From Acidobacteriaceae bacterium (lineage in GTDB: Bacteria; Acidobacteriota; Terriglobia; Bryobacterales; Bryobacteraceae), in the NCBI GenBank assembly GCA_019233755.1, contig JAFAMD010000054.1, forward strand, positions 1 through 64,000: 64,000 nucleotides of DNA, given 5' to 3'. A program made the position numbers and the translations under genes. Shown in pieces: positions 33,258 to 41,651 of this stretch (the first letter of the stretch is position 1; the number at the start of each line of letters is the position of its first letter). A model generated the notes under the pieces. That model was given only the letters and a program-made list of their open reading frames with translations. It searched no databases and was not told where the DNA came from.

Positions 33258-34385
33258 ATGGCTAGCGACGTCTTCATCAGCTACTGCAGAGAGAACAGCG
33301 CAGAAGCGGACCGGATCTGTTCCTTTCTGGAGCAAAATAATCTCCAGTGTTGGGTGGCTCCGCGGAATATACCCGGCGGCATGGAATGGCCGGAAGCAAT
33401 TGCAAAAGGCATTCAGGGCAGCCGCATCATGCTGGTTCTGCTGTCCTCCCACACCCAGAGATCGAAGCAGATCGGGCGGGAGCTGACACTTGCCGCGAAT
33501 CATGATCTGACCGTAATCACTGTCCGGCTGGAAGATGTTGGGGTGCCGGACAGCCTTCAATACTTTGTCAGTAATCTGCAGTGGATTGATGTTTACGGCG
33601 ACCACTTTAACGAGGGTATGGCGAAGTTAATCGCCACGCTGCGCTATCAACTCGGTCGGACGGGAGACACAGAGAAGAATATCCGCGTTGACCCGGCGTG
33701 GACGTCGGGAAAGAAGGGGCTCTCTAAAGGGAAAAAGGTCGCCCTCGCGGCAGGCTTGGTTTTTGCTGTTTTCTGCGTGATCGCCTACGAGGCGAATCTG
33801 AATCGCTCAGAGCAGAACGACGTAATGCCAGCAAAAACCGTGCCGCCTTCCATTACGCCTGCACCGGACCAGCCGCCGGAAGGGACGCCGAAGCAGTCGA
33901 AAGTCAAGCTCCCAGATACTTTGCGAAAACCGCCAGCAGATTCAACCTCAAGTCAGCGACCGTTTACGCAAACGGACACGTCCTCCGATCAGGACAGCGA
34001 GCCGCCGAGCTCATCGGTGCACGAGAGTCCTCCCGCGATGACTGCAGCATCCTTCGGACAGCTCACAGCAGGCACCTGGAGAGGGGCCTATGCATGCGCT
34101 GGGATCGTGAACGAGGCACAATTGCTGCTGACCTCCGAAGGAAACGGCGGGGTCAGCGGCCTGTTCCGGTTCAACGCGCTGCCTCAGCCCGGAGCGTATT
34201 ATGTCCGCGGCAAGGTGAGCCCGGCCGATCATTCGATTTATCTGAAGTACGCCGGCTGGCAATACAAGCCGCCTGGTGACTGGGTCCCGCTCGATGTCAT
34301 GGGCATCGTCGACCTGGCGAACGAGACGATAAAGGGGCGGATGAATTCGCCCCTGTGCACAGGATTCGAAGTACACCGCCAGTAG
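33258..34385 (+). CDS. Membrane-anchored TIR-domain protein, 375 aa
   Basis: ATG 33258 has a GGAGG 13 nt upstream. Residues 1-135 form a TIR domain: DVFISYCRENSAEADRICSF, WVAPRNIPGGMEWPEAI (E43/E46, candidates for the catalytic Glu), SRIMLVLLSSHTQRS, HDLTVITVRLEDV. A single membrane helix follows (VALAAGLVFAVFCVIAYEA, about 161-179), then a Pro/Ser/Thr-rich linker (190-262). The C-terminal beta-rich domain (about 268-375) contains TWRGAYACAGIVNEAQLLLT and paired cysteines (C280, C367). TIR domains in bacteria are NADases or scaffolds; here TIR would face the cytosol and the new domain the periplasm. It is convergent with lysS. Confidence 0.85.
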   Translation: MASDVFISYCRENSAEADRICSFLEQNNLQCWVAPRNIPGGMEWPEAIAKGIQGSRIMLVLLSSHTQRSKQIGRELTLAANHDLTVITVRLEDVGVPDSLQYFVSNLQWIDVYGDHFNEGMAKLIATLRYQLGRTGDTEKNIRVDPAWTSGKKGLSKGKKVALAAGLVFAVFCVIAYEANLNRSEQNDVMPAKTVPPSITPAPDQPPEGTPKQSKVKLPDTLRKPPADSTSSQRPFTQTDTSSDQDSEPPSSSVHESPPAMTAASFGQLTAGTWRGAYACAGIVNEAQLLLTSEGNGGVSGLFRFNALPQPGAYYVRGKVSPADHSIYLKYAGWQYKPPGDWVPLDVMGIVDLANETIKGRMNSPLCTGFEVHRQ

Positions 34386-34390
34386 CCGCG

Positions 34391-35896
34391 CTACGCTTCA
34401 AGCTCGCGCAGGCGCTGGGCAATGCCTCTTTCGCCATCGGGCCGAAGCAGCGGAAAGAGGATCACGTCACGAATGGACTTCGAATTGGTGAGCACCATCG
34501 TAAGGCGGTCAATGCCGATGCCTTCGCCGCCAGCCGGCGGCATGCCGTAGCAGAGCGCTCGAACATAGTCCTCATCCATCACATGCGCTTCTTCGTCGCC
34601 CCCGGCTTTCAAGGCAAGCTGTTGTTCGAATCGTCGGCGCTGTTCCTGCGGATCATTCAGTTCCGTGAACGCATTGCAGATTTCCATGCCCGCGACGTAG
34701 AGCTCGAAACGCTCGACGAACGCCTGGTCGTCCGGTTTGTTTTTCGACAGCGGAGAGATCTCCACCGGGAAGTCGTAAATAATCGTCGGCTGGATGAGCT
34801 GATCTTCAATGTCCCGCTCGAAGAGCTCAACAAGGGCGGAGCCGGGCGAAGTTTCTTTGGAGTGCCGCAATAGCCATTCGGGGTCCTTCACGTTCTCGAG
34901 CGTCGGCTTCTCGGCATGTGGCCAGAGTTCGACGACCGCTTCGCGCATGGAAAGCTGGCGGATATTCGCGAAATCGAGAGTGTGTTCTCCATAGGCGACC
35001 TGAGCCGAGCCGGTGGCGTCTATCGCCACCTGCTTCAGTAGTTCTTGGGTGAGCCGGATCATGCCGCGGTAATCCGTGTAGGCCTGGTAGAACTCGAGCA
35101 TCGTGAATTCAGGATTGTGATGCGTCGAGATGCCCTCATTGCGGAAATTACGGTTGATTTCATATACCCGCTCCAGGCCGCCGACGACCAGCCGCTTGAG
35201 ATAGAGCTCGGGAGCGATGCGCAGGTAGAGGTCAATGTCGAGCGTGTTGTGATGCGTGATGAAGGGGCGCGCAGCTGCACCTCCATACAGCGGCTGCATC
35301 ATGGGCGTTTCGACTTCGAGAAACCCATGCTCGTCCAACTGCCGCCGGAACGAGCGGATGATTCGTGAGCGCGTTACAAACACCTTTTGAACATCTGGAT
35401 TTGCAATCAGATCCACGTATCGTTGGCGATAGCGAGTTTCGATGTCTTCCAGGCCATGCCATTTCTCCGGCAGCGGCAGCATGATCTTCGACAGGAAGTC
35501 GAGATCCTCAACGTGAATACTGAGTTCGCCGGTTCGGGTGCGGAAGAGGTAGCCGGTCACGCCGATGATGTCGCCGATATCGAGCTGTTCGTAGAGCTTA
35601 TAGGCGGTTTCGCTGACGGCGTCTTTCTTGACGTAAATTTGCACCTTTTCGGCGTGCTGTTGAAGGTGCAGGAAGCCCGCCTTCCCCATGCGGCGAATGG
35701 CGACGATGCGGCCGGCAACGCGGACGTGCACGGGCGTTCCCGCGAGTTCTTCAGCGGTTTTGTTGCCGAAGCCGGCTAGAATCTCGGGGATTGTGTGGGT
35801 ATGGTCGAATGCATGGCCGTAGGGCTCGAAACCCAGCTCGCGGATCCGCTCCAACTGCGCGTGCCGCTGGCGCAAAATCTCATCTTCTATTGACAA
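34391..35896 (-). CDS. lysS: Lysyl-tRNA synthetase, class II
   Basis: Charges tRNA-Lys. The 501-residue protein has the OB-fold anticodon domain ([20 protein letters not shown], about 58-77), class II motif 2 ([20 protein letters not shown], about 255-275) and motif 3 ([12 protein letters not shown], near 470). DRTA-type motif 1 region is seen as [20 protein letters not shown]. Length and order match LysS (LysU) enzymes. It starts ATG 35896. Confidence 0.97.
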   Translation of the reverse strand: MSIEDEILRQRHAQLERIRELGFEPYGHAFDHTHTIPEILAGFGNKTAEELAGTPVHVRVAGRIVAIRRMGKAGFLHLQQHAEKVQIYVKKDAVSETAYKLYEQLDIGDIIGVTGYLFRTRTGELSIHVEDLDFLSKIMLPLPEKWHGLEDIETRYRQRYVDLIANPDVQKVFVTRSRIIRSFRRQLDEHGFLEVETPMMQPLYGGAAARPFITHHNTLDIDLYLRIAPELYLKRLVVGGLERVYEINRNFRNEGISTHHNPEFTMLEFYQAYTDYRGMIRLTQELLKQVAIDATGSAQVAYGEHTLDFANIRQLSMREAVVELWPHAEKPTLENVKDPEWLLRHSKETSPGSALVELFERDIEDQLIQPTIIYDFPVEISPLSKNKPDDQAFVERFELYVAGMEICNAFTELNDPQEQRRRFEQQLALKAGGDEEAHVMDEDYVRALCYGMPPAGGEGIGIDRLTMVLTNSKSIRDVILFPLLRPDGERGIAQRLRELEA

Positions 35897-35960
35897 CGAA
35901 AGTCGCTCCTCGGAATGAAAACTTCATTGTAGAGGGCGAGCGGTTCTAAAACAGGGCGCG

Positions 35961-36587
35961 TCAGCGCCGGACGATCACTTCCCGCAGGTGGTCCCGTGTG
36001 AGAAAGAACTTCAGGGAAGCAGCGCGCTCGAAAAGTTTTTCGAGGGTGCGGTGGTTGAAGTACTGACAATGCTGGTAGCCGCCACGCGGGACTTGCGTGA
36101 TCGTCTTCGCATCCTGGATGCGGTAGTTGTAAATGGGAATGCGAGTGGCCTTCTCGTCGGCGTTGAAGAAAGCCAGCATCAAGGCTCCCGGACGCATGAC
36201 ACGCAGGAGTTGCGCGACGGTGTCCTCGAGCAGCGGCGATGTGAGGAACTGAAGAGCGTCCCAGACGAGCGCTCCATCAAAGCTCGCATCGGGGAAGGTG
36301 AGCGTCTGCTCCAGGAAGCGATGGGCTGTGCTGGCGGCCTGCTGGCTCTCGAACCAGTCCTGCCCGAACTGCTGCTGCATTGTACCGATGATGTCGTCGG
36401 ACGATATACGATGACCGAAGCCGGTCACAAAACTGATGTTGGCCTGGCTCGCTCCCGACATGTCCAGGATCGACAGTCCTTCGGCGGACTGCAGCATGGA
36501 GCAGAACTGATCGAAGCCGCTGCTGTGCCGTGTGAGCGTAGGCGGCGCGTCTTTCGATGGCGCTCCCTTACCTGCTCCAAATCTCAT
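35961..36587 (-). CDS. SAM-dependent methyltransferase-like protein, 208 aa
   Basis: Class I methyltransferase-like fold: strand LSILDMSGASQANISFVTGF takes the place of motif I (usually a glycine-rich LDxGxG), followed by PDASFDGALVWDALQFLTSP (motif IV) and RVMRPGALMLAFFNADEK (motif V/VI). The glycine-rich loop is weak, so activity is uncertain. The C-terminal segment (YQHCQYFNHRTLEKLFERAA) resembles the substrate-binding end of Methyltransf_11 proteins. It lies between bactofilin and lysS on the same strand; target unknown. Confidence 0.72.
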   Translation of the reverse strand: MRFGAGKGAPSKDAPPTLTRHSSGFDQFCSMLQSAEGLSILDMSGASQANISFVTGFGHRISSDDIIGTMQQQFGQDWFESQQAASTAHRFLEQTLTFPDASFDGALVWDALQFLTSPLLEDTVAQLLRVMRPGALMLAFFNADEKATRIPIYNYRIQDAKTITQVPRGGYQHCQYFNHRTLEKLFERAASLKFFLTRDHLREVIVRR

Positions 36588-36684
36588 AAGGAATCAGACC
36601 GTATCGCGAACCGGTGAGCATCGGTTCGGAGAGACCACAAAGCATTGCGTTTCGGCAGGCAAGGCCTCTCCTTCGCGGCAAAAG

Positions 36685-37260
36685 CTAGCGGGTGGGCGCG
36701 GCAGCCGGGCTTGCGGCCGGGGCGGCAGAAGGCTGAGGAGCAGCCTGAACGGGTTGCGGCGGCGCAGCAGGTGGCTTCGCTGCAGAGGACTTGGAGATAT
36801 CGATACTGCCTTTGAAATAGGCGCCGTCTTCTATGACAATTCGGCTTGTCTTGATATCACCAACCAGCTTTGCTTCTTTTTTCAGGTCGATCTTGTCCGT
36901 CGCATCGACATTGCCCTGAATCGAGCCATGAATGATGATCTCGCGGGCTTTCAACCCCGCCTGTACGCGGGCATTGGGGCCGATGGTCAGCCGGTGCTCA
37001 TGGCATTCAACCGTGCCCTCCACCTCGCCGTCGATGGTCAGATCCTCACGCGCGAAGATTTGACCCTTCACTGTGACGTTCTTACCTAAAGCGGCGGAGC
37101 CGCCCCGGACCATGGGCTCGGGTTCAAAGCTTCTGCTGGATGATGACATGTTGCTGATTTCTCTCCTCTGAGGCTCTACCGCAGGTGCTGGGGTTGGTTG
37201 CGCAGCCGGTCTGGACTCCGGCCTTTGCGGCAGCTCGTCTTCTTTGCGTTTACTCCACAT
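36685..37260 (-). CDS. Bactofilin, 191 aa
   Basis: Polymerising cytoskeletal protein. The central beta-helix (about 55-155) shows the repeating hydrophobic pattern of the DUF583/bactofilin family: ALGKNVTVKGQIFAREDLTI, GEVEGTVECHEHRLTIGPNA, GLKAREIIIHGSIQGNVDAT, VGDIKTSRIVIEDGAYFKGS. Both tails are disordered: Pro-rich N-terminus and an Ala/Pro-rich C-terminus (SSAAKPPAAPPQPVQAAPQP). No membrane helix. It may scaffold cell-wall or polarity factors. ATG 37260, with GAGGAGATG upstream. Confidence 0.92.
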   Translation of the reverse strand: MWSKRKEDELPQRPESRPAAQPTPAPAVEPQRREISNMSSSSRSFEPEPMVRGGSAALGKNVTVKGQIFAREDLTIDGEVEGTVECHEHRLTIGPNARVQAGLKAREIIIHGSIQGNVDATDKIDLKKEAKLVGDIKTSRIVIEDGAYFKGSIDISKSSAAKPPAAPPQPVQAAPQPSAAPAASPAAAPTR

Positions 37261-37395
37261 CTAAAAGGGACATCTCCTCGGGATTCGCTCCCATTTATGG
37301 TACTACTCCGCGCCAACGCGGCGTATGAGCACTCGAAGTACCAACATTAGCGCAGGAGAACTAGGGAGGGATAGCTTCTGTGATAATGAAGAGTC

Positions 37396-37950
37396 GTGTC
37401 AAAAACCCGGGAACTTGAAGCTCGCTTGGAACGCGCAGAGCAACAGTTGCGGCTTTTCCAGCGCGTGAGCAGATTGATGACTCGCGATATGGAAGTGGAC
37501 GATGTTCTTCATGAGATCGTAAGCCTCGTCTCGGAGTTCTTGAGTTGTGATTCCTGCCTGATTTATCTGGTCGACGAGGGCGAATTGGTGCTGTATGCTT
37601 CAAGCGATTCCAACCGGACGAACCTGGGCAAAGTGCGGTTGCGGTTGAGCGAGGGGTTGACGGGCTGGGTGGCGCGCGAACGGCGGCTGTTGGCCATTTC
37701 ACGCGAAGCCTATGCCGACCCGAGGTTCAAATTTTTCAAAGACTTGCCGCAGGATACTTTTGAGGCGTTCCTGTCGGTGCCGATTATCTCGCAAGGCAAG
37801 GTGGTCGGTGTGATCAATGTGCAGCATCGCGAGCCGCGAATCCACTCCGGCGGTGATATGGAGATGCTGAGTACGATTGGCGAGCAAGTCGGCTGTCTGC
37901 TGGTCCTCGCGCAACAAAAGAGCAGCGCCGCGTCCGGCATAGCTTCCTAG
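37396..37950 (+). CDS. GAF-domain protein, 184 aa
   Basis: A short coiled coil (TRELEARLERAEQQLRLFQR) leads to one GAF domain (about 30-170): EVDDVLHEIVSLVSEFLSCD, SCLIYLVDEGELVLYASSDS, LRLSEGLTGWVARERRLLAI, FEAFLSVPIISQGKVVGVIN. No output domain is attached, so it would act as a stand-alone ligand or redox sensor, or a partner subunit. It starts with GTG 37396. It is divergent from bactofilin with 135 bp between. Confidence 0.88.
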   Translation: MSKTRELEARLERAEQQLRLFQRVSRLMTRDMEVDDVLHEIVSLVSEFLSCDSCLIYLVDEGELVLYASSDSNRTNLGKVRLRLSEGLTGWVARERRLLAISREAYADPRFKFFKDLPQDTFEAFLSVPIISQGKVVGVINVQHREPRIHSGGDMEMLSTIGEQVGCLLVLAQQKSSAASGIAS

Positions 37951-37984
37951 GTCCGGCCTGCGAAGAACCTGGGCGGAAAAAGCC

Positions 37985-38377
37985 TCAGAGGTTTGTCTTG
38001 ACGGTTAATGCGGGGTGGGGACCGTCGAGAAGGGTATCAGATTGCTTTTCTTCAAATGGCCGCCGGAACGCCACGAATTTGCGATTGCACATCGTACACC
38101 GATAAAGGCGTGCGCCTGCGGCAAGCAATATCTGCTTCGAAAGACTTAACCGGTACGCACTCGCAGACCACTCCACTACCTTGAAACTCAGGCATCGTGG
38201 ACACTTCGCAAACTTCGAAGAAGACCAGATACTGATCCACGATCTGTAACCGCATTCCATGCAACGGAAAGGGTATATGCCGACCGCCATCTTGCGGAGT
38301 TCGGAGAGAGAGCGGCCGCGCGACCGCCGCAGATCTCCGCTGCCGCAGTTCTTGCAAGCGAGATGGGGATGAATCAT
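37985..38377 (-). CDS. Tandem zinc-ribbon protein, 130 aa
   Basis: Eight cysteines form two zinc ribbons: C8-x2-C11 with C39-x2-C42, and C59-x2-C62 with C94-x2-C97. Each ribbon has a spacer of about 27-31 residues and ends with an aromatic-basic stretch (YRSWISI, RKFVAFRR). The RRSRGRS following the first CxxC matches HSRSRNP in the one-ribbon protein at 8239, so this looks like an internal duplication of that small family. Start ATG overlaps the pabC-like stop (ATGA at 38374-38377), so translation is probably coupled. Function unknown. Confidence 0.78.
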   Translation of the reverse strand: MIHPHLACKNCGSGDLRRSRGRSLSELRKMAVGIYPFRCMECGYRSWISIWSSSKFAKCPRCLSFKVVEWSASAYRLSLSKQILLAAGARLYRCTMCNRKFVAFRRPFEEKQSDTLLDGPHPALTVKTNL

Positions 38378-39249
38378 AGTGCCAACGCTTTTCGACTCGC
38401 GTTGGCTTGAATGTATTTCTTACGGTTTTCTACGAAGGCCTCCTGCAAACGCGCCAGTACCGTGCCATCTTGCCGCAACGGTACGCCCTCGATCTCCGAC
38501 ACTGGTAAAAGATCCCGCGTAGAAGAACTGATGAATACCTGGTCGGCTTTTTCGAGATCGAAGCGTGTCAAATTGCGCTCAGAGATGGTAAGGCGAGGCA
38601 CGCGCATTTCTTCGAGTAAAATTGCCCGCGTGACGCCGGGGAGACAGCCGGAAGTGGCGACCGGCGGCGTCCAGACATGATCGCCCTGGATGACAAAGAT
38701 GTTGGCAGACGTGCACTCGCTGACGGCGCCTGATTCGTTCAACAAAATGAATTCGTCGAAACCGCGTTCGTGCGCCGTTTCGTACCAGGTGAGATTTTCC
38801 GCCCAGGATGTGACTTTTGTAGCCGCAAATGGACTCGCACTGAAGCGGGCGTTTGGCATGTAGCCGAGTTTGACGCCAGCGCTCCAGTTGGTGAGATCGG
38901 CGGTAAAGGCAACGAGGTCGGCGAGACGCGTGATGCCGGGGCTTTCAAACAGATTGCCTTTATTGCGAACAACGGCAACCCGCAGCGTGGCGTTGAGTGC
39001 GTGGTTTGCCTCAACCAGCTTCAGAAGCTGCTCCTCGAGCCCCTCGGGAGTGATGTCGAAGGGGACATGCAGCACTTCCGCGTCGCGGCGCATGCGCTGA
39101 TAGTGCCGCTCATACGCGAACAGAACGCCTTCGCTGACGCGCAGAGTGCTGAAAACGCCCCAGCCGTTCATGAATCCGACTTGACCCGGAGAGAGCAGCG
39201 GTTCGTCGATGTCCCGGATGGACCCGTTGTGAAGGAGGTAACGATGCAC
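38374..39249 (-). CDS. Class IV aminotransferase (PabC/IlvE-like), 291 aa
   Basis: Fold-type IV PLP enzyme. GQVGFMNGWGVFSTLRVSEG (about 22-41), the PLP Lys in AATKVTSWAENL (about residue 143), LNESGAVSECTSANIFVIQG (about 168-187) and SGCLPGVTRAILLE are family motifs; TxxR-like LRVAVVRNKG is near 90. It could be 4-amino-4-deoxychorismate lyase (folate synthesis) or a D-amino-acid/branched-chain transaminase; length and the SECTSANIF motif do not separate them. It follows rdgB on the leftward strand with an 18-bp gap and is coupled to the zinc-ribbon gene. Confidence 0.85.
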   Translation of the reverse strand: MHRYLLHNGSIRDIDEPLLSPGQVGFMNGWGVFSTLRVSEGVLFAYERHYQRMRRDAEVLHVPFDITPEGLEEQLLKLVEANHALNATLRVAVVRNKGNLFESPGITRLADLVAFTADLTNWSAGVKLGYMPNARFSASPFAATKVTSWAENLTWYETAHERGFDEFILLNESGAVSECTSANIFVIQGDHVWTPPVATSGCLPGVTRAILLEEMRVPRLTISERNLTRFDLEKADQVFISSSTRDLLPVSEIEGVPLRQDGTVLARLQEAFVENRKKYIQANASRKALAL

Positions 39250-39267
39250 GACTCGATTTTACAGGGT

Positions 39268-39870
39268 CTAAACCCGCTGATTCGCCAGCCAATGAAAGAG
39301 CGCGCGCAGCGCGTTGCCGCGGTGGCTCACTGCAAACTTCTGTTCAGGCGGGACTTGCGCGAGCGACTGCTGAAACGGTGGGTAATAGAAAAGCGGATCA
39401 TAGCCGAACCCGTTCCGGCCGCAAGGGGCATGCAGTATCTCGCCTTCCACGGTGCCCCGCACGGTGTGTAAAACGTGGCCGTCTTGCGCAATAGCTAGTG
39501 CGCAGACGAAGCGGGCGCGGCGGTCCGAATGGCTGGCCAGTTTGTTTAGCAGCAGCTCGTTGTTGGTCGCGTCGGTTGCGTCCGTGCCTGCGAAACGAGC
39601 CGAATAGATGCCCGGTGCGCCGCCCAGCGCGTCGACCTCCAGCCCGGAATCGTCTGCAAAGACGAGTTCCGGAGTGAAGTTTGAATAATAAGCCGCCTTC
39701 AGCCGCGCGTTTTGTTCGAAGCTCATCCCGTTCTCTTCCGGAGGAGTGATCCCGCTAAGCCCGGGGAGCGACGCGACGGCGATGCTTTCGAGTCCGCATT
39801 CACGCGCTGCAAAGTCGAACTCGCGCAGCTTCCCGGGATTGGTGGAACAGGCGTAAACGATCGTGCTCAC
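39268..39870 (-). CDS. rdgB: XTP/dITP pyrophosphatase (RdgB/HAM1)
   Basis: Removes non-canonical purine triphosphates (XTP, dITP) from the nucleotide pool. The 200-residue protein has the Ham1 features: [16 protein letters not shown] at the N-terminus (SNPGK-like), [19 protein letters not shown] (NA binding), [20 protein letters not shown] near 70, [14 protein letters not shown] near 150, and [11 protein letters not shown] at the C-terminus. It overlaps the rph stop by 4 bp, the common rph-rdgB pairing. Confidence 0.95.
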   Translation of the reverse strand: MSTIVYACSTNPGKLREFDFAARECGLESIAVASLPGLSGITPPEENGMSFEQNARLKAAYYSNFTPELVFADDSGLEVDALGGAPGIYSARFAGTDATDATNNELLLNKLASHSDRRARFVCALAIAQDGHVLHTVRGTVEGEILHAPCGRNGFGYDPLFYYPPFQQSLAQVPPEQKFAVSHRGNALRALFHWLANQRV

Positions 39871-40589
39871 GGGCGGTCGGCTAAGGCCTTTTCCTGAATA
39901 GTTCGCAGCTCTGCGACGCCCACGCGCGCAAGATCGATTAACTGCGACGTCTGGGCATCATCGAAGGGTGTGTGTTCGGCAGTGGCCTGAATCTCAACAA
40001 ATTTATTCGAGCCCGTCATAACAACGTTCATGTCCACGTCCGCGCGTGAATCTTCTTCGTACGCCAGGTCAAGCATGGGCGTGCCGCCGATCAGGCCCAC
40101 GCTGGTTGCAGCCACGGAGTCGATGAGCGGCGATTTGCGAAGCGCTTTGAACTTCACGAGCGTGCCAATGGCGATCGCGAGGGCAACATAGGCCCCGGTA
40201 ATAGCCGCCGTACGAGTGCCGCCATCGGCTTGCAGCACATCGCAATCGACGATGATGCTGCGCTCGCCGAGAGCCGCAAGATCCACAACGGAGCGCAATG
40301 AGCGGCCGATAAGACGCTGAATCTCGTGCGTACGGCCTGAGGGCCGGCCTTTTGTGATTTCGCGGGGCGTGCGGGTGACGGTCGCTCGCGGCAGCATCGA
40401 ATACTCCGCTGTAATCCAGCCCTTGCCTGTGTTGCGAAGAAAACCGGGGACAGTTTCTTCGATTGATGCGGCGCAAAGCACGCGCGTATTGCCGGCCTCG
40501 ATCAGAACAGATCCTTCCGCGGTGACTAGATAATCTGTTGTGATCTTCGTGGGGCGGAGTTGATTGGGTTGTCTTCCGTCGCTTCTCAT
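39867..40589 (-). CDS. rph: Ribonuclease PH
   Basis: Phosphorolytic 3'-5' exoribonuclease for tRNA 3'-end maturation. The 240-residue protein shows [20 protein letters not shown], the phosphate-binding and tRNA-binding arginines in [20 protein letters not shown] and [20 protein letters not shown], the catalytic Asp pair in [20 protein letters not shown], and [19 protein letters not shown]. All key regions are present. It overlaps rdgB and is preceded by a 49-residue membrane protein gene. Confidence 0.96.
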   Translation of the reverse strand: MRSDGRQPNQLRPTKITTDYLVTAEGSVLIEAGNTRVLCAASIEETVPGFLRNTGKGWITAEYSMLPRATVTRTPREITKGRPSGRTHEIQRLIGRSLRSVVDLAALGERSIIVDCDVLQADGGTRTAAITGAYVALAIAIGTLVKFKALRKSPLIDSVAATSVGLIGGTPMLDLAYEEDSRADVDMNVVMTGSNKFVEIQATAEHTPFDDAQTSQLIDLARVGVAELRTIQEKALADRP

Positions 40590-40619
40590 GAGCGTTTCCA
40601 GTCTAGCGGGAGTGGCCGT

Positions 40620-40769
40620 TCATGCCGCTGAGCGAAGCGAGAAGTAAAGCAGCAGCCCTACGACGATCAGCACAACCACAACGATTACCAGGCACGGGAC
40701 TGCGCCTTGACGCGGAATAGGCGTGGTCTTCACGCCGGTTGATTTCTTCTTGATTTTAGAGGAAGCCAT
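40620..40769 (-). CDS. Small single-pass membrane protein, 49 aa
   Basis: ATG 40769 to TGA 40620. A basic N-terminus (MASSKIKKKSTGVKTT) leads to a strong hydrophobic helix, LVIVVVVLIVVGLLLYFSL (about 28-46), and a 3-residue tail, so it would be tail-anchored with the basic end in the cytosol. An AGAGGAAGCC precedes the start closely. It is 30 bp upstream of rph on the same strand, so it may be in that operon. Resembles small accessory proteins, but no family is recognised. Confidence 0.6.
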   Translation of the reverse strand: MASSKIKKKSTGVKTTPIPRQGAVPCLVIVVVVLIVVGLLLYFSLRSAA

Positions 40770-40883
40770 TCAGAGATCGAACCCGTGCCTCACGCGCGCG
40801 TGTCCCCGAGGCAAAGGCTTAAATAGATATTGAACCAGACACCGATGTGCGGCCGTAAGCGTGGCGCGCCAGACAGACCGTAG

Positions 40884-41366
40884 CTACTTCTTGAACAAAT
40901 TGTCAAACGCAGCGCGTGCGTCGTTTGCGTTGCGCGGTGCAGCAACCGAGCCGTTGTCTCCAGCCTTGACAGCGGGAGCAGCCGGCAGCACGTCGCGGGC
41001 GACCGTAACACGAGGCGAGAAAAGCTCACAGCTATTCGTCTGATCCTTCACGGCGATGCGCACAGGGATTGGCTTGAGGCACTGAAAACGCGTAGATGAA
41101 TCGAAGTTTACACACTGCTTACAGCAATGCAGCGCCGAACCGCACCTGGGGCAGGTGCCTTTAAAGTTCGTGTCGGGTGCCAGCGTGACACCGCAATTAA
41201 AGCAGCGTGCTGCCACCAGATTTTGAACCAGTCTCGGAAGTTTCGGACCGGTTACATCCAGAGGCAGCTTGGGTCCGTTCTGTTTGGGCCGGTCTTGGCG
41301 GTACGAATCGGGCCCGCGATCTGAATCCTGATATCCTTGCTGCCGGTATTTACGATCTCCGTCCAT
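40884..41366 (-). CDS. Cysteine-rich zinc-ribbon protein, 160 aa
   Basis: The N-terminal 40 residues are charged and disordered (MDGDRKYRQQGYQDSDRGPD). The centre has a zinc ribbon, RCFNCGVTL then TCPRCGSALHCCKQCVNFD, with five or more further Cys (FQCLKPI, SCELFS) in a second metal-like site. The C-terminus is Ala-rich and ends ARAAFDNLFKK. This matches a small Acidobacteria-type protein family of unknown function; RNA or protein binding is only a guess. It is followed at distance by the rph cluster. Confidence 0.75.
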   Translation of the reverse strand: MDGDRKYRQQGYQDSDRGPDSYRQDRPKQNGPKLPLDVTGPKLPRLVQNLVAARCFNCGVTLAPDTNFKGTCPRCGSALHCCKQCVNFDSSTRFQCLKPIPVRIAVKDQTNSCELFSPRVTVARDVLPAAPAVKAGDNGSVAAPRNANDARAAFDNLFKK

Positions 41367-41605
41367 GCGTGGAGCGGCTCCTTGAAAGTCCAGTGGTGAT
41401 TGTGTCTACGAGCGATCGTTCTTGTGCACGCTTCCCACCTGGACGTACATCTATCGAAAGTTCAAGACTCGAGGTTAAAAAGAGTCGATGGTGCTGGATC
41501 CTCGGCGGAGTGGGCGGGTACTGATTAATCGGAGGATGTGGCTGCAGAGCCCGCCTGCACCTAACTTACTATTTACCACGAAATTCGTTCGCGCGCTAGG
41601 GTGCT

Positions 41606-41621
41606 GCCGAGATTTCTCGGC
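41606..41621 (-). terminator. Compact hairpin after glgP
   Basis: GCCGAGA/TCTCGGC palindrome (6 bp stem with ATTT loop) about 30 bp beyond the glgP stop. No T-run follows in the leftward direction. The rest of 41367-41651 holds no recognisable gene. Confidence 0.5.
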
Positions 41622-41651
41622 TACCCATAAAAGTTTTCTCCCAAACCGCTT

